Shown here: one piece after another, positions 40,878 through 50,756 of the stretch | Layout: the number at the start of each line of letters is the position of its first letter | How positions within the stretch are numbered: the stretch's first letter is position 1 | NCBI GenBank assembly: GCA_019359235.1 | Contig: JAHHHT010000011.1 | Location: 186,001 to 250,000 of the forward strand | DNA length: 64,000 nt | Direction of reading: 5' to 3' | DNA from: Oscillatoria princeps RMCB-10 | GTDB taxonomy: Bacteria; Cyanobacteriota; Cyanobacteriia; Cyanobacteriales; Oscillatoriaceae | The notes under the pieces: generated by a model | Told to the model about the DNA's origin: nothing | The model's database searches: none | Seen by the model: the letters and a program-made list of their open reading frames with translations, nothing else | Made by a program: the position numbers and the translations under genes

Positions 40878-41978
40878 CTACCGAGAAACCCCCGCACTCG
40901 CCAAACTCCCCCTCCCCTCAAGCAGCGACGACGCCGCACTCACCACCAACTGACCGGCACCGGCAAAAAACTGCCGGTCAATCGTTGCCGGTGTATCGCT
41001 CCCCTTGTGATAGTGAGGCGTCCGCAAATTCGCCGTATCCGTCACCAAAACCGCCCCAATATTATTATACCAAAAAGGCGCATGATCGCTGCGCAAAACA
41101 TCAGGAGCCAGCACCCCCTTCAAAGGAACCGGCAGCGAAAAAACCCCCGGCATCCCCAAAGCAACCCCCTTAACCTTCCCCGCACCAAATCGCTCAAAAG
41201 CCTCCAAAAGAGGACGGTGCTCCACATCCCCAACCACAGCCAAAAAATCCCCCTTATCCCCAGGCGGCTTCACCGGCATCCCTTTCGGATACTGCTGACA
41301 TCCCGCATCGTGACAGGCATAACCAACCATATCCAAAACAATCGCCCCCCGCAACTCCTTCAAAGACAAATCCCCCCCAGTAAACGCCAAACTCCCCCGC
41401 AAACCCAACTCCTCCTCATCAAAAAACGCCACCCAAAGCCCCCGTGGCGTCCTTTGCGACCCCAAAAGGCGAGCCACCTCCAAAACCGCCGCCACACCAG
41501 AAGCATTATCATCAGCCCCTGGCGAACCCGGAACAGTATCGTAGTGCGCCCCCACCAGAATCGCACCGGCATTTGGATCGGTTCCCGCCCGCTGCGCCCA
41601 AACATTCACCCCACCATCAAACTCCTGCAGCTGCGGAGTCCAACCCCAAGACAGCAACTGTTGAGAAATATACTCCCTAACCCGCAGCCGGTCATCCTCC
41701 CGGTAGCGCTCAAAATCCAGCGCCCTCACATGCGCGAGCAACCTTTCCGGCGAAATTGCCGGCGAAATTGCCGGTGCATATCCCTCAGCAACAGCTTTAT
41801 CACTCAAAGGCGAAAGCGTTTTCTCCCACAAATGATGTAAAGACCGGCTCTCACCAGACACCGACAACCCACTAACCGGCGATTGCAACTGCTTCCAGTA
41901 CCAGCCGGTGCCGGCACTTACCGCTATTGCCAAAACCGCCAAAAAACCCAACCAGATGCGCTTTTTCATTTCCGTCAA
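40878..41978 (-). CDS. M28 family zinc aminopeptidase, membrane-anchored
   Basis: A 366-residue protein with an N-terminal signal anchor (KKRIWLGFLAVLAIAVSAG) and an M28 peptidase domain. The two-zinc site can be followed: His in ILVGAHYDTVPGSPG, bridging Asp in GADDNASGVAA, catalytic Glu-Glu in AFFDEEELGL, Asp in IVLDMVGYA and His in TPHYHKGSDT. These enzymes release N-terminal residues from peptides outside the cytoplasm. Two Cys residues (YACHDAGCQQ) resemble the disulfide of secreted relatives. A tandem AISPAISPE duplication lies before the domain. ATG 41969 (MKKRIW) is an equally good start. Confidence 0.88.
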   Translation of the reverse strand: MTEMKKRIWLGFLAVLAIAVSAGTGWYWKQLQSPVSGLSVSGESRSLHHLWEKTLSPLSDKAVAEGYAPAISPAISPERLLAHVRALDFERYREDDRLRVREYISQQLLSWGWTPQLQEFDGGVNVWAQRAGTDPNAGAILVGAHYDTVPGSPGADDNASGVAAVLEVARLLGSQRTPRGLWVAFFDEEELGLRGSLAFTGGDLSLKELRGAIVLDMVGYACHDAGCQQYPKGMPVKPPGDKGDFLAVVGDVEHRPLLEAFERFGAGKVKGVALGMPGVFSLPVPLKGVLAPDVLRSDHAPFWYNNIGAVLVTDTANLRTPHYHKGSDTPATIDRQFFAGAGQLVVSAASSLLEGRGSLASAGVSR

Positions 41979-41992
41979 TTTGGCATCAATTT

Positions 41993-42486
41993 TATAGCAG
42001 ATTGCAACTGAGTGAGGTACAGATATTAGATCCCCCCAAACCCCCCTTAAAAAGGGGGGCTTTGAGAATTCCCCCCCTTTTTAAGGGGGGGCTAGGGGGG
42101 GATCGAACGGTACCTCATGCAAGTGCAAACCGCTATATATTTTTTATTTTGAGGATATGGGTGCCGGTTACGCTTCGCGTTCCCCACCCTACTGGGCCTG
42201 TAATTAAACCCTATTTCTTGTTTTCTTGTTCCCCCTCCCCACTCGCGGGGCAGGGGTTAGGGGGTGGGGTTCCCCACCGGCAAACCCAAAAAAAAGGAGG
42301 CAGAGCCTCCAAAGGGGCGTTCCCAGGCTGAGCCTGGGAACGAGGGTAACGAGGGTATTTTTCTTACTCCCCCTCTCCCCTTGTGGGAGAGGGGGTTGGG
42401 GGGGCTCGGGGCCCCCTCTGGGGATGGGGGGGAAGAGGGGATTTTTTTGCGTTGCAGTGAAAGCGTAACGCACCCCACCCCACTAC
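41993..42486. repeat. Complete TATAGC/GATCCCCCC element followed by three G/C-rich hairpins
   Basis: 41993-42137 is the best full copy: TATAGCAGATTGCAACTGAG on the left and the inverse GTACCTCATGCAAGTGC...CCGCTATA on the right. After it come a CCCCTCCCC...GGGGTTAGGGGG-type hairpin (about 42231-42270), a TTCCCAGGCTGAGCCTGGGAA hairpin (about 42320-42342) and a CCCCCTCTCCC...GGGAGAGGGGG hairpin (about 42369-42397). These lie downstream of ftsH, between it and the M28 promoter. No gene. Confidence 0.8.
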
Positions 42487-44373
42487 TTACAGCTGAGGAA
42501 CATACTGTTCCTTTTCAGGAACATCCGCATACTCAGCCACGATTTGACGGAACTCCTCACCATCAATCGTTTCCTTCTCAATCAGCAAATCAACAAGCCG
42601 GTCAATCACCTCGCGATTTTCCCGCATAATCCGCTTCGCCTCACCGTAGCAGAACTCCACAATCGAGCGAACAGCAACATCAATCCGGGAAGCAATTTCC
42701 TCAGAATATTCCGAGCGGGTCATAAAATCGCGACCCAAGAACACCTCACTCTGCTGACTTTCCAGAGACAGCGGACCGAGCTCCGACATTCCGAAGCGAG
42801 TCACCATCTGGCGAGCCATTCCCGTCACCTGTTGCAGGTCATTACCGGCACCCGTCGTAATTTCAGCATCGCCAAAAATCACATCTTCAGCCGCACGACC
42901 GCCCAAAGCGCCGGTGATGCGAGCCTTCAGCTGAGAGCGAGAAATCAAACTTTGGTCTTCTCCCGGCATAAACCAAGTCAGACCGCGAGCTTGACCGCGA
43001 GGAACCAGAGTCACCTTCTGAACAGGATCGTGCTCCTTCAGCAACGTCCCAACAATCGCGTGACCGATTTCGTGATAGGCAATCAAACGCTTGCTCTTGC
43101 TGTCCACCAGGGGAGTGCCTTCCATACCGGCAACCACCCGGTCCACCGCATCATCAATTTCCAGCATCGCGATCGCCTCTTTGCGCCGGCGAGCGGTCAA
43201 AATCGCCGCTTCATTGAGCAAATTGGCCAAATCAGCGCCGGTGAAGCCCGGAGTGCGGCGGGCGATCGCCTCCAGAGAAACTTCCGGAGCCAGCTTCTTG
43301 TTGCGAGCGTGGACATTGAGAATTTCCAACCGGCCCTTGATATCCGGAGTGTCCACCGTCACCTGCCGGTCGAACCGGCCCGGGCGCAGCAGAGCCGCAT
43401 CCAGCACGTCGGGGCGGTTAGTCGCCGCTATTATAATGATGCCGGTGTTGCCCTCGAACCCGTCCATCTCAGTCAGAAGCTGGTTCAGAGTTTGCTCGCG
43501 CTCATCATTCCCGCCGCCGATCCCCGCACCGCGCTGCCGGCCCACCGCGTCAATTTCATCAATAAAGATGATGCAGGGGGCGTTTTCCTTAGCCTTCTTG
43601 AACAAGTCGCGCACGCGGGAAGCGCCCACACCCACGAACATTTCCACGAATTCCGAGCCAGAAATGCTGAAGAACGGCACACCGGCTTCACCAGCAATCG
43701 CCTTAGCCAGCAGAGTTTTGCCCGTTCCCGGAGGGCCCACCAGCAGAACGCCCTTAGGAATGCGAGCCCCAACCGCCGTAAAGCGTTCCGGCTTTTTCAG
43801 GAAGGTAACAACTTCCTGGAGTTCTTCCTTAGCCTCTTCAATGCCAGCCACATCATCGAACAGCACGCCGGTTTTCGCCTCCATGCTGAAGCGAGCCCGG
43901 GACTTGCCGAAATTCATGGCCTGACCTGGCCCGCCCGGCACATTATTAGAGCGGCGGAAGAGGAAAAACAGACCAGCCATCAGCAGAATCGGAAACACCA
44001 AATTGCCCAACAGACCCCAGATAGCCCCATCATTGCGAATCGGGTGAGTGTCGAAGCTGATATTGGACTCTCTGAGACGGGCAATCAGTTGTGGGGCATT
44101 AGCCGGCAAATCCACCCGCAGACGCTGCACGCGGTTGTCCAGTTCCGGATCGACCGCTTCCACAATCGCCGTCCGCCCGCCCTCGTACAGATCCACACTG
44201 GTAATGCGACCGGCGTCCAGGTATTCCAAAAAGCGCCCGTAGGTCATGCGGGTATTGGCGGCGTTCTTACCCGCCTCGACAGCAGTGGAGGCAAACACCC
44301 CTTGCCACAGGAAAAACCCGATGACCAAAGCTGGCAACGCCCACAAAAGGATGATTCTCCAGGAAATTTTCAT
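42487..44373 (-). CDS. ftsH: ATP-dependent zinc metalloprotease FtsH (FtsH2-type)
   Basis: A 628-residue FtsH. It has two membrane helices (residues 7-27 and about 118-140) around a lumenal/periplasmic domain with [20 protein letters not shown], then an AAA+ module with Walker A GPPGTGKT (213-220), Walker B IIFIDEID, pore motif [37 protein letters not shown], and the zinc motif HEIGH (434-438). The N-terminus and lumenal domain resemble Synechocystis Slr0228 (FtsH2), the partner of FtsH3 that removes photodamaged D1 from photosystem II in thylakoids; the orthology is from memory. It is divergent from the nrt operon across an 868-bp gap. Confidence 0.95.
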   Translation of the reverse strand: MKISWRIILLWALPALVIGFFLWQGVFASTAVEAGKNAANTRMTYGRFLEYLDAGRITSVDLYEGGRTAIVEAVDPELDNRVQRLRVDLPANAPQLIARLRESNISFDTHPIRNDGAIWGLLGNLVFPILLMAGLFFLFRRSNNVPGGPGQAMNFGKSRARFSMEAKTGVLFDDVAGIEEAKEELQEVVTFLKKPERFTAVGARIPKGVLLVGPPGTGKTLLAKAIAGEAGVPFFSISGSEFVEMFVGVGASRVRDLFKKAKENAPCIIFIDEIDAVGRQRGAGIGGGNDEREQTLNQLLTEMDGFEGNTGIIIIAATNRPDVLDAALLRPGRFDRQVTVDTPDIKGRLEILNVHARNKKLAPEVSLEAIARRTPGFTGADLANLLNEAAILTARRRKEAIAMLEIDDAVDRVVAGMEGTPLVDSKSKRLIAYHEIGHAIVGTLLKEHDPVQKVTLVPRGQARGLTWFMPGEDQSLISRSQLKARITGALGGRAAEDVIFGDAEITTGAGNDLQQVTGMARQMVTRFGMSELGPLSLESQQSEVFLGRDFMTRSEYSEEIASRIDVAVRSIVEFCYGEAKRIMRENREVIDRLVDLLIEKETIDGEEFRQIVAEYADVPEKEQYVPQL

Positions 44374-45241
44374 AGATGGTGGCCTCTATATATCGAATCC
44401 AACAAGTCGGTGTCCCTCAGTTAGGATGGCGCGATTAAGCAAATCCAGATTATTGCAGCAGTGGCCCTCTCGCCGCTTGGCCCATTCTACCCAGCTGGGC
44501 TGGCCCGTAGTGGGCGCAAGATAAGAAAGCCGGTTTTTGCTCAAATCTTAATCAAATTTAACGTATCTATAATAATACGGGCAACTGGCCGCCACGCTTG
44601 GCCCAGCCCCGACAGCGGGGGGCCGCCGCCTGCGCCACCGGCACGCCGTTTGTCGTTTGTAGTTGGGCTTTAGCCCTAAAGTATGTAGTTGGGCCAATGC
44701 CCCACAGGGGAATTTCACCAAGGGTTGAAGAGTGCTATAGATAAAACCCCACAGTTTCCATAAGCTCCATAGCAGAGATTTCCCTCAACCGCCTTCACTG
44801 GAGAGACTGGGGATAATTACTTATAGACACTCCCCAATACATTCCATAGGCGCGATTCGAGAGATTTGCGCTCGCCGCCGTCAGGGATTAAAAAAACGCA
44901 AAAATACTTATACATACGATTTAAGATTTATTTAAAATTGCTGCCAACAGAGTCTTCCACTCACGCACCAAAGGCGGTAAGCTTACACATAAGCAAGTTC
45001 AAGTACACTGACTTGCCACTGATTCACAAGGCGGCGACTGGCGCTAGCCTTAGTTTCCGCTTACCGGTCGCCAGAGCTGGTGCGGACACCGGCGTCTCCC
45101 ACGCCCTCAGTCCCAGAGCCAGCGCGGCCAGCCAATAGCCAGCCAATAACAGAGTCTAGTACCCCTTACAAGAGCCAACAGAGTTGCGCTTCCCTTGCCC
45201 TCCTTCACCGAAGGAAAAGGGAGTCGCTGCAAGGATATCTT
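44374..45241. other. 868-bp divergent intergenic region between ftsH and nrtA
   Basis: No gene. It must hold the ftsH and nrtA promoters. A TTTGTAGTTGGGCTTTAGCCC repeat lies at about 44655. GTAAGCTTAC occurs at about 44977, but no canonical NtcA box (GTA-N8-TAC) could be found by eye on either strand. The nrtA ribosome site AAGGA is at about 45231. The DNA from about 44860 to 44950 is A/T-rich compared with the rest. Confidence 0.5.
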
Positions 45242-46588
45242 ATGACTAAATTTTCATCCCAATTTTCCCGAAGAAAATTTCTCGTAACCGCTGGGGCGTC
45301 CGCAGTAGGCTCAGTGTTGCTCCACGGCTGTTTGGGCAACCCGCCGGAGGATGCTAATGCTCGTAAAATCCAAAAAGTCGAAGCTGCCATCATCCCCCCA
45401 GGACAGGAACCGGAAACCAAGACAGCTAATATTGGCTTCATCGGTCAAACGGATGCTGCGCCCCTAATTATTGCCAAAGAGTTCGGGTACTTTGCCAAGC
45501 ATGGCGTGCCCGATATCAACTTGACCAAGCAACCGTCTTGGGCAGTGATTCGGGATAAGCTGGAGCTTGAGGCATCTGGCGGCGGGCTGGACGGCGCTAT
45601 GGTGCTCACTCCCATGCCTTACCAGATGACCCTGGGCACAGTCACCAAAGGCAACAAGAAGATTCCCATGTACCTGGCGCTGCGGCTGAACATCGACGGT
45701 CAGGGAATCACAGTGGCTGACACCCTCAAGGATACGGGGCTCAAACTGGACACCTCCGTGTTGAAGGCCAAAGTCGAGGAAGCGAAAGCCGCCGGCAAGC
45801 CACTGCGGTTTGCCCACACCTTCAAAGGCGGCAGCGGCGAACTGATGCTGCGCTACTGGCTGGCTGCCGGCGGCATCGATCCAGACAGCGATGTCGTGAT
45901 TCAGATAGTCCCAGGAGCCCAGATGGTTTCCAACCTGAAAACCGGCGACATCCAGGGCTTCTGCGTCGGAGAGCCCTGGCACCTGCGAGCCATTAACCAA
46001 AAGGTTGGCTACACCGCCCTAATTACCGGAGAATTCTGGAAAGACCACCCGGAAAAAGCCCTGGCCTTCCGCGCCGACTGGGCGGACAAACATCCCAAGA
46101 CTGCCAAGGCCATTCTCAAAGCGGTGATGGAAGCCCAGCAGTGGTGCGACAAGATGGAAAACCGCGAACAGATGGCCCAGATTCTCTCCCGCGAGGAATA
46201 TGCCAAAGTCCCCGTAGCAGACATTATCGACCGGCTCAAAGGCAAAATTGACTACGGCGACGGTCGCGTTGTAGAGAACAGCCCTCACATCATGCGCTAC
46301 TGGCAGAATGGCACAGCCTCTTTCCCATACCAGAGTCACGACCTGTGGTTCTTGGAGGAAAACATTCGCTGGGGCAATCTGCCGCCAGATACAGACACCC
46401 AGAAACTCATCAAGCAAGTCAACCGGGAAGACCTGTGGCGAGAAGCAGCTCAGGAGATCAAACTTCCTGATGCTGAAATTCCCAAAACTCCCTCCAAAGG
46501 CGTGGAGAAGTTCTTTGACGGTGTAGAGTTTGACCCCGCCAATCCAAAGGCTTATCTGAAAAGCCTGAAAATCGGTCACAAATCTTAG
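45242..46588 (+). CDS. nrtA: Nitrate/nitrite ABC transporter substrate-binding lipoprotein NrtA
   Basis: A 448-residue periplasmic binding protein. It begins with a Tat-like, lipobox-bearing signal (SRRKFLVTAGASAVGSVLLH, then the lipid Cys30). The NrtA/CmpA signatures follow: IGFIGQTDAAPLIIAKEFGY, AMVLTPMPYQMTLG, FAHTFKGGSGELMLRYWLAA and GFCVGEPWHLRAI. It captures nitrate and nitrite with high affinity and delivers them to NrtB. CmpA (bicarbonate) is the close paralogue; KQPSWAVIRDKLELEASGGG and LVFL-type pocket residues cannot be resolved by eye, so nitrate rather than bicarbonate rests on overall resemblance. First gene of nrtABCD. An upstream frame to 45080 is not family-like; ATG 45242 has AAGGA before it. 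Confidence 0.88.
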   Translation: MTKFSSQFSRRKFLVTAGASAVGSVLLHGCLGNPPEDANARKIQKVEAAIIPPGQEPETKTANIGFIGQTDAAPLIIAKEFGYFAKHGVPDINLTKQPSWAVIRDKLELEASGGGLDGAMVLTPMPYQMTLGTVTKGNKKIPMYLALRLNIDGQGITVADTLKDTGLKLDTSVLKAKVEEAKAAGKPLRFAHTFKGGSGELMLRYWLAAGGIDPDSDVVIQIVPGAQMVSNLKTGDIQGFCVGEPWHLRAINQKVGYTALITGEFWKDHPEKALAFRADWADKHPKTAKAILKAVMEAQQWCDKMENREQMAQILSREEYAKVPVADIIDRLKGKIDYGDGRVVENSPHIMRYWQNGTASFPYQSHDLWFLEENIRWGNLPPDTDTQKLIKQVNREDLWREAAQEIKLPDAEIPKTPSKGVEKFFDGVEFDPANPKAYLKSLKIGHKS

Positions 46589-46594
46589 AAACAA

Positions 46595-46653
46595 TTAAAA
46601 ATTAAAAGTCAAATATTTCTCAAATAATGGGGGTGTTAGCTTTTAATTTTTAG
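46595..46653 (+). promoter_or_regulatory. A/T hairpin between nrtA and nrtB
   Basis: TTAAAAATTAAAAG (46595-46608) pairs with CTTTTAATTTTTAG (46640-46653), 13 of 14 positions. Such a stem after the binding-protein gene could protect the nrtA message from 3' decay and so raise NrtA over NrtBCD, a familiar design in binding-protein operons. This role is inferred. It is weak as a terminator because the stem is all A/T. Confidence 0.45.
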
Positions 46654-46719
46654 AGAGAATTTTTAAGAAGTTGTAACCCACCGGAGCCGCTCCAGAAAAA
46701 TTCATAGGAGAAACAAGAA

Positions 46720-47559
46720 ATGACCTCAGACTACAAACGCAATCAAGGCAGTCAGGCTTCTTTGGCTGACAGCGCCCTGTCCTATCTGAATAAGCAACTC
46801 CCCAACCTCGTGCCACCGATTGTGGCCATATTAATTTTCCTAGCTGTGTGGCAGTTATTGTGTATCAGCCCACAGTCAACCTTGCCGGGACCAATCCAGG
46901 TGATCCAGCAGAGCTGGATAAAGATTTTTTGGCCCTTTGCCTATCCCGACCGGGAGGGCACCGCTAAAGGCTTGTTCTGGCAGATATTGGCAAGCCTGAA
47001 ACGGGTGGGAATTGGGTACTCCTTAGCGGCCATTGTCGGGGTTATTGGGGGAATTATAGTGGGCGTAAATAACTTTCTGTTCAAAGCGCTAGACCCGTTA
47101 TTCCAGCTGATGCGCACCATCCCCCCTCTCGCTTGGCTGCCCATCGCTCTGGCAGCATTCCAACAATCAGAACCATCAGCCATTTATGTGATTTTTATCA
47201 CCTCGGTATGGCCGATTCTGATGAACACCATTGTGGGCGTCCAGCAGATTCCGCAGGATTATAAAAACGTGGCCAAAGTCTTGCGGCTGTCCCAGCAGAA
47301 TTATTTCGTCAAGATTGTTCTGCCTTCGACTGTCCCTTATATTTTTACCGGCCTGAGAATTGGCATCGGTCTGGCTTGGCTGGCAATTGTGGCAGCAGAA
47401 ATGATTACAGGCGGTGTGGGAATCGGCTATTTCATGTTTGACGCCTACAACGTCGGTCGAGTCAGTGATGTTATCGTGGCTCTCGTTTATGTAGGCGTTG
47501 TGGGCCTGCTCCTAGACAAAGTGATGGCTTTCATCGCCAGCAAGGTTTCTCCACAGTAG
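46720..47559 (+). CDS. nrtB: Nitrate/nitrite ABC transporter permease NrtB
   Basis: A 279-residue inner-membrane permease with about six helices. It has the binding-protein-dependent transport signature facing the ATPases (MRTIPPLAWLPIALAAFQQS, then VWPILMNTIVGVQQIPQDYK), which is the EAA loop of the SsuC/TauC/NrtB class, and the C-terminal AEMITGGVGIGYFMFDAYN motif. It forms the channel for nitrate and nitrite with NrtC and NrtD. AGGAG lies nine bases before the ATG. It is 131 bp after nrtA and 129 bp before nrtC. Confidence 0.9.
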   Translation: MTSDYKRNQGSQASLADSALSYLNKQLPNLVPPIVAILIFLAVWQLLCISPQSTLPGPIQVIQQSWIKIFWPFAYPDREGTAKGLFWQILASLKRVGIGYSLAAIVGVIGGIIVGVNNFLFKALDPLFQLMRTIPPLAWLPIALAAFQQSEPSAIYVIFITSVWPILMNTIVGVQQIPQDYKNVAKVLRLSQQNYFVKIVLPSTVPYIFTGLRIGIGLAWLAIVAAEMITGGVGIGYFMFDAYNVGRVSDVIVALVYVGVVGLLLDKVMAFIASKVSPQ

Positions 47560-47688
47560 CGGTAGAGTTTTGAGGAATGAGTTTTGAGCTGGGCTTTCAA
47601 GAAATCACTCAAAACTCACCTCAGCCGAACCACCGCTCGCTCACCAATCAGCACTCACCACTCAGCACTCACCACGCTTGAAATTGCC

Positions 47689-49692
47689 ATGTCTGTATTT
47701 GTTGCCGTTGACCAGATTGACAAAGTTTTCCAGCTCGCCGGTGGTAAAGAATACATCGCCCTCAAAGGAATTGACCTCCAGATTAAAAAAGGAGAGTTTA
47801 TCTCCTTAATTGGCCACTCCGGCTGTGGCAAATCCACCCTGCTGAACATGATCGCCGGTCTGGACTTGCCCACAGATGGGTTAGTCACCCTAGAAGGGCA
47901 GCGGGTGAGCGGCCCTGGCCCGGAACGGATGGTGGTCTTCCAGAACTACTCTCTGCTACCTTGGCTGTCAGTGCGGGAGAACATTGCTCTGGCAGTTGAT
48001 GAAGTGCTCGGCCACCTGCCCGCCGGAGAGCGGCGCGGCATCGTTGAGGAGCACATTGATATGGTGGGGTTGCGACCGCACTGCGACAAGCAACCGGGCA
48101 TGCTGTCGGGGGGTCAGAAACAGCGGGTGTCCATCGCCCGCGCCCTGGCCATCCGTCCCAAGGTGCTGCTGCTCGACGAACCCTTTGGAGCTCTGGACGC
48201 CCTCACCAGGGGCAACTTGCAAGAAAAGTTGATGGAAATCTGCCAGGAGCACGAAGTGACCGGCGTTATGGTCACCCACGATGTGGATGAAGCCGTGCTG
48301 CTGTCTGACAAGATCGTCATGCTCACCAATGGGCCGGGATCGAAGATTGGCCAGATTCTGGATGTGGACATCCCCCGCCCCCGCAAGCGCATGGAAGTGG
48401 TGGCCCACCCCAGCTACTACAGCCTGCGCTCGGAAATGATTTACTTCCTCAACCAGCAGAAGCGGATCAAGAAGCTGCGGGCGAGGAAAGTTGGAGCAGT
48501 CGCCCGTCACGGACTGGAAAAAGTCAATCTGGACATCGGCTTCGTGCCCCTGACCGCCTGCGCCCCCCTCGCCGTGGCCAAAGAAAAGGGCTTCTTCGCC
48601 AAGCACGGGTTGGATGAAGTCAATCTGGTGCGGGAAACCAGCTGGCGGGGGATCACCGATGGCATCGTCGGGGGCTATTTAGACGCCGCCCAAATGCCCT
48701 CTGGGATGCCGGTGTGGCTCGCCCTGGGGGGACATGACAACCGCCCCGTGCCGGTGGTCAGTTCCCTGACCATGACTCGCAACGGCAACGCCATCACCTT
48801 GTGCAAGCGCTTTTTGGATCAAGGGATATACACGCTGGCGGATTTTAAGAAGTACCTGCGCTCAACCCCCAACTTGGTGCACCGGATGGGAATGGTGCAC
48901 CCCTCCTCGATGCACAATATGCTGCTGCGCTACTGGCTGGCTGCCGGTGGCATTGACCCAGACCGGGATGTCGCCCTGAAAACCCTGCCGCCGGCTCAAA
49001 TGGTGGTGGACCTGAAAGCCGGCAGTATTGACGGTTACTGTGTGGGCGAACCTTGGAACTATCGCGGCGCGATGGAAGGAGTTGGCTTTACTGTCGCCAC
49101 CGACTTGGAAATTTGGCCCGGACACCCGGGGAAAGTTCTCGGCGTGCGGGAAGACTGGGCCAACGCTTATCCCAACACCCACATCGCCTTAGTGAAAGCC
49201 CTGCTAGAAGCAGGCCAGTATTGCGCCGATCCCGGTAACGCAGAAGAAATCCGCCAGCTCCTCGCCGGTCAGGAATATCTCAGCACCAATGTGGCTTATA
49301 TCCAGCTCGGCGACCCCAACTCCGTTGCCTGCAGTTTGGAGCAGCCGATGCGCGAATACGCCCATCACCTGTTTTTTGGCGATGGCGTCAATCGCCCCAG
49401 CCGCACTGAACACCTCTGGCAGATGACTCAGATGGCGCGTTGGGGTGACATTCCCTTCCCCCGCAACTGGCTGGAAATCCTGGAGCGGGTGTGTCGGGTC
49501 AGCGTGTTCAGCACAGCGGCGCGAGAGCTCGGCGTGCTTGACATGAAGTACAATCGCGGCTCAATCCAGCTGTTTGACGGCAGCACTTTTGATGCTGATG
49601 ACCCAATTGCCTATCTCAACAGCTTGGAGATTAAACGCGATTTCAGCGTGGCCGAAGTTGTCCTAGACTCACGAGCTGCCAAAGTAGCATAA
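47689..49692 (+). CDS. nrtC: Nitrate ABC transporter ATPase fused to an NrtA-like domain (NrtC)
   Basis: A 667-residue two-part protein. The N-terminal ATPase (about 1-265) shows Walker A GHSGCGKS (42-49), signature LSGGQKQRVSIARALA, Walker B VLLLDEPFGALD and the H-loop VTHDVDE. After a linker (KKLRARKVGAVARHGLEKVN), the C-terminal domain (about 285-660) is homologous to NrtA: LDIGFVPLTACAPLAVAKEK, SSMHNMLLRYWLAAGGIDPD and DGYCVGEPWNYRG. In Synechococcus this cytosolic domain binds nitrate and mediates ammonium and nitrogen inhibition of uptake. The ATG at 47689 is taken; earlier codons lie in a heptamer-like CAGCACTCACCACT stretch. Confidence 0.93.
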   Translation: MSVFVAVDQIDKVFQLAGGKEYIALKGIDLQIKKGEFISLIGHSGCGKSTLLNMIAGLDLPTDGLVTLEGQRVSGPGPERMVVFQNYSLLPWLSVRENIALAVDEVLGHLPAGERRGIVEEHIDMVGLRPHCDKQPGMLSGGQKQRVSIARALAIRPKVLLLDEPFGALDALTRGNLQEKLMEICQEHEVTGVMVTHDVDEAVLLSDKIVMLTNGPGSKIGQILDVDIPRPRKRMEVVAHPSYYSLRSEMIYFLNQQKRIKKLRARKVGAVARHGLEKVNLDIGFVPLTACAPLAVAKEKGFFAKHGLDEVNLVRETSWRGITDGIVGGYLDAAQMPSGMPVWLALGGHDNRPVPVVSSLTMTRNGNAITLCKRFLDQGIYTLADFKKYLRSTPNLVHRMGMVHPSSMHNMLLRYWLAAGGIDPDRDVALKTLPPAQMVVDLKAGSIDGYCVGEPWNYRGAMEGVGFTVATDLEIWPGHPGKVLGVREDWANAYPNTHIALVKALLEAGQYCADPGNAEEIRQLLAGQEYLSTNVAYIQLGDPNSVACSLEQPMREYAHHLFFGDGVNRPSRTEHLWQMTQMARWGDIPFPRNWLEILERVCRVSVFSTAARELGVLDMKYNRGSIQLFDGSTFDADDPIAYLNSLEIKRDFSVAEVVLDSRAAKVA

Positions 49693-49808
49693 TGAGTCAG
49701 TTGTCAGTGCCTCTGGCTGCAGGAAAAATTAACCAAAAACCAGCCACTGACAACTAATCCTTTACCCCTCACCCCTCACCCCTCACCCCTGACACCGGAG
49801 GACATGCC

Positions 49809-50666
49809 ATGCAATCCAAAACCACTCTCGCCTACACCCAAACAGCCCAAAAGTCCACTGCCAAATTGACCAAGCGCGACGAATTCCTGGTAATGGAGGA
49901 TGTCACCAAGGTCTATAAAACGCCCAAAGGCCCGTTTACGGTACTCGATGGCGTCAACCTCACTGTTCAACAGGGTGAGTTTATCTGCGTCATCGGTCAC
50001 TCCGGCTGCGGCAAATCCACGCTGCTGAACATGGTTTCCGGTTTCGCCCAACCCACCACCGGCAGGGTTGACCTGCAAGGTGCCCCCATTACCCAGCCGG
50101 GTCCAGACCGCATGGTGGTGTTCCAAAACTACGCCCTCCTTCCTTGGCTGACCGCGTTTGAAAATATCTACCTGGCTGTTGACTCGGTTTACCCGCAAAA
50201 GCCGGAAGCGGAAAAGCGGGACATCGTGCGCAAGCATCTGGCAATGGTGGGGCTGACGGAAGCAGCGGAGAAAAAGCCCACCCAAATCTCCGGGGGGATG
50301 AAGCAGCGGGTGTCCATCGCTCGGGCTCTGGCGATTCGCCCCAAGGTGCTGATTTTGGATGAGCCTTTCGGCGCTCTAGATGCTATTACTAAGGAGGAGT
50401 TGCAGGAAGAACTCCTGAAAATCTGGAACGATAACCGGGCGACAGTGCTGATGATCACCCACGACATCGACGAGGCTCTGTTCCTCGCCGACCGGCTGGT
50501 GATGATGACCAATGGGCCGGCTGCTAAAATTGGCGAAATTATGGAGATTCCCTTCCCTCGCCCCCGCGACCGGGCCCGCATTATGGAAGACCCGGAATAT
50601 TACAACCTGCGCAACTATGCCTTAGATTTCCTGTATAATAGGTTTGCTCACGACGCTGATGAGTAA
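49809..50666 (+). CDS. nrtD: Nitrate ABC transporter ATPase NrtD
   Basis: A 285-residue ABC ATPase, partner of NrtC in the heterodimeric motor. Walker A GHSGCGKS (63-70), signature ISGGMKQRVSIARALA, Walker B VLILDEPFGALD and H-loop ITHDIDEALF are all intact. It lacks the regulatory C-terminal domain of NrtC. A strong ribosome site (GGAGG, about 49797) lies before the ATG. The 116-bp gap after nrtC contains four CACCCCT heptamer units. narB, normally the next gene in nirA-nrtABCD-narB operons, is not here; a likely terminator follows at 50757. Confidence 0.93.
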   Translation: MQSKTTLAYTQTAQKSTAKLTKRDEFLVMEDVTKVYKTPKGPFTVLDGVNLTVQQGEFICVIGHSGCGKSTLLNMVSGFAQPTTGRVDLQGAPITQPGPDRMVVFQNYALLPWLTAFENIYLAVDSVYPQKPEAEKRDIVRKHLAMVGLTEAAEKKPTQISGGMKQRVSIARALAIRPKVLILDEPFGALDAITKEELQEELLKIWNDNRATVLMITHDIDEALFLADRLVMMTNGPAAKIGEIMEIPFPRPRDRARIMEDPEYYNLRNYALDFLYNRFAHDADE

Positions 50667-50756
50667 ATCTTTCAGGAAAAGGGCAGGCACGCCAAAGGCA
50701 AAATTTTTCGATTTTCCTTTTGCTGTTTGCCTCGTTAAGGCTGAAAGCTGATATCT

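Noticed and set aside
42544-44424. A 626-codon open frame on the plus strand opposite ftsH
   Set aside because: It mirrors the GC-rich ftsH codons, has no family-like segments, and ftsH on the other strand is unmistakable.
44860-45060. GTAAGCTTACACAT and GTACACTGACTTGC as NtcA sites for nrtA
   Set aside because: Spacing or the second half-site does not fit GTA-N8-TAC, so neither is called.
49752-49800. CACCCCT repeats before nrtD as transcription-factor operators
   Set aside because: They are ordinary heptameric STRR units, also found at 60.8, 61.7 and 57.4 kb in unrelated contexts.
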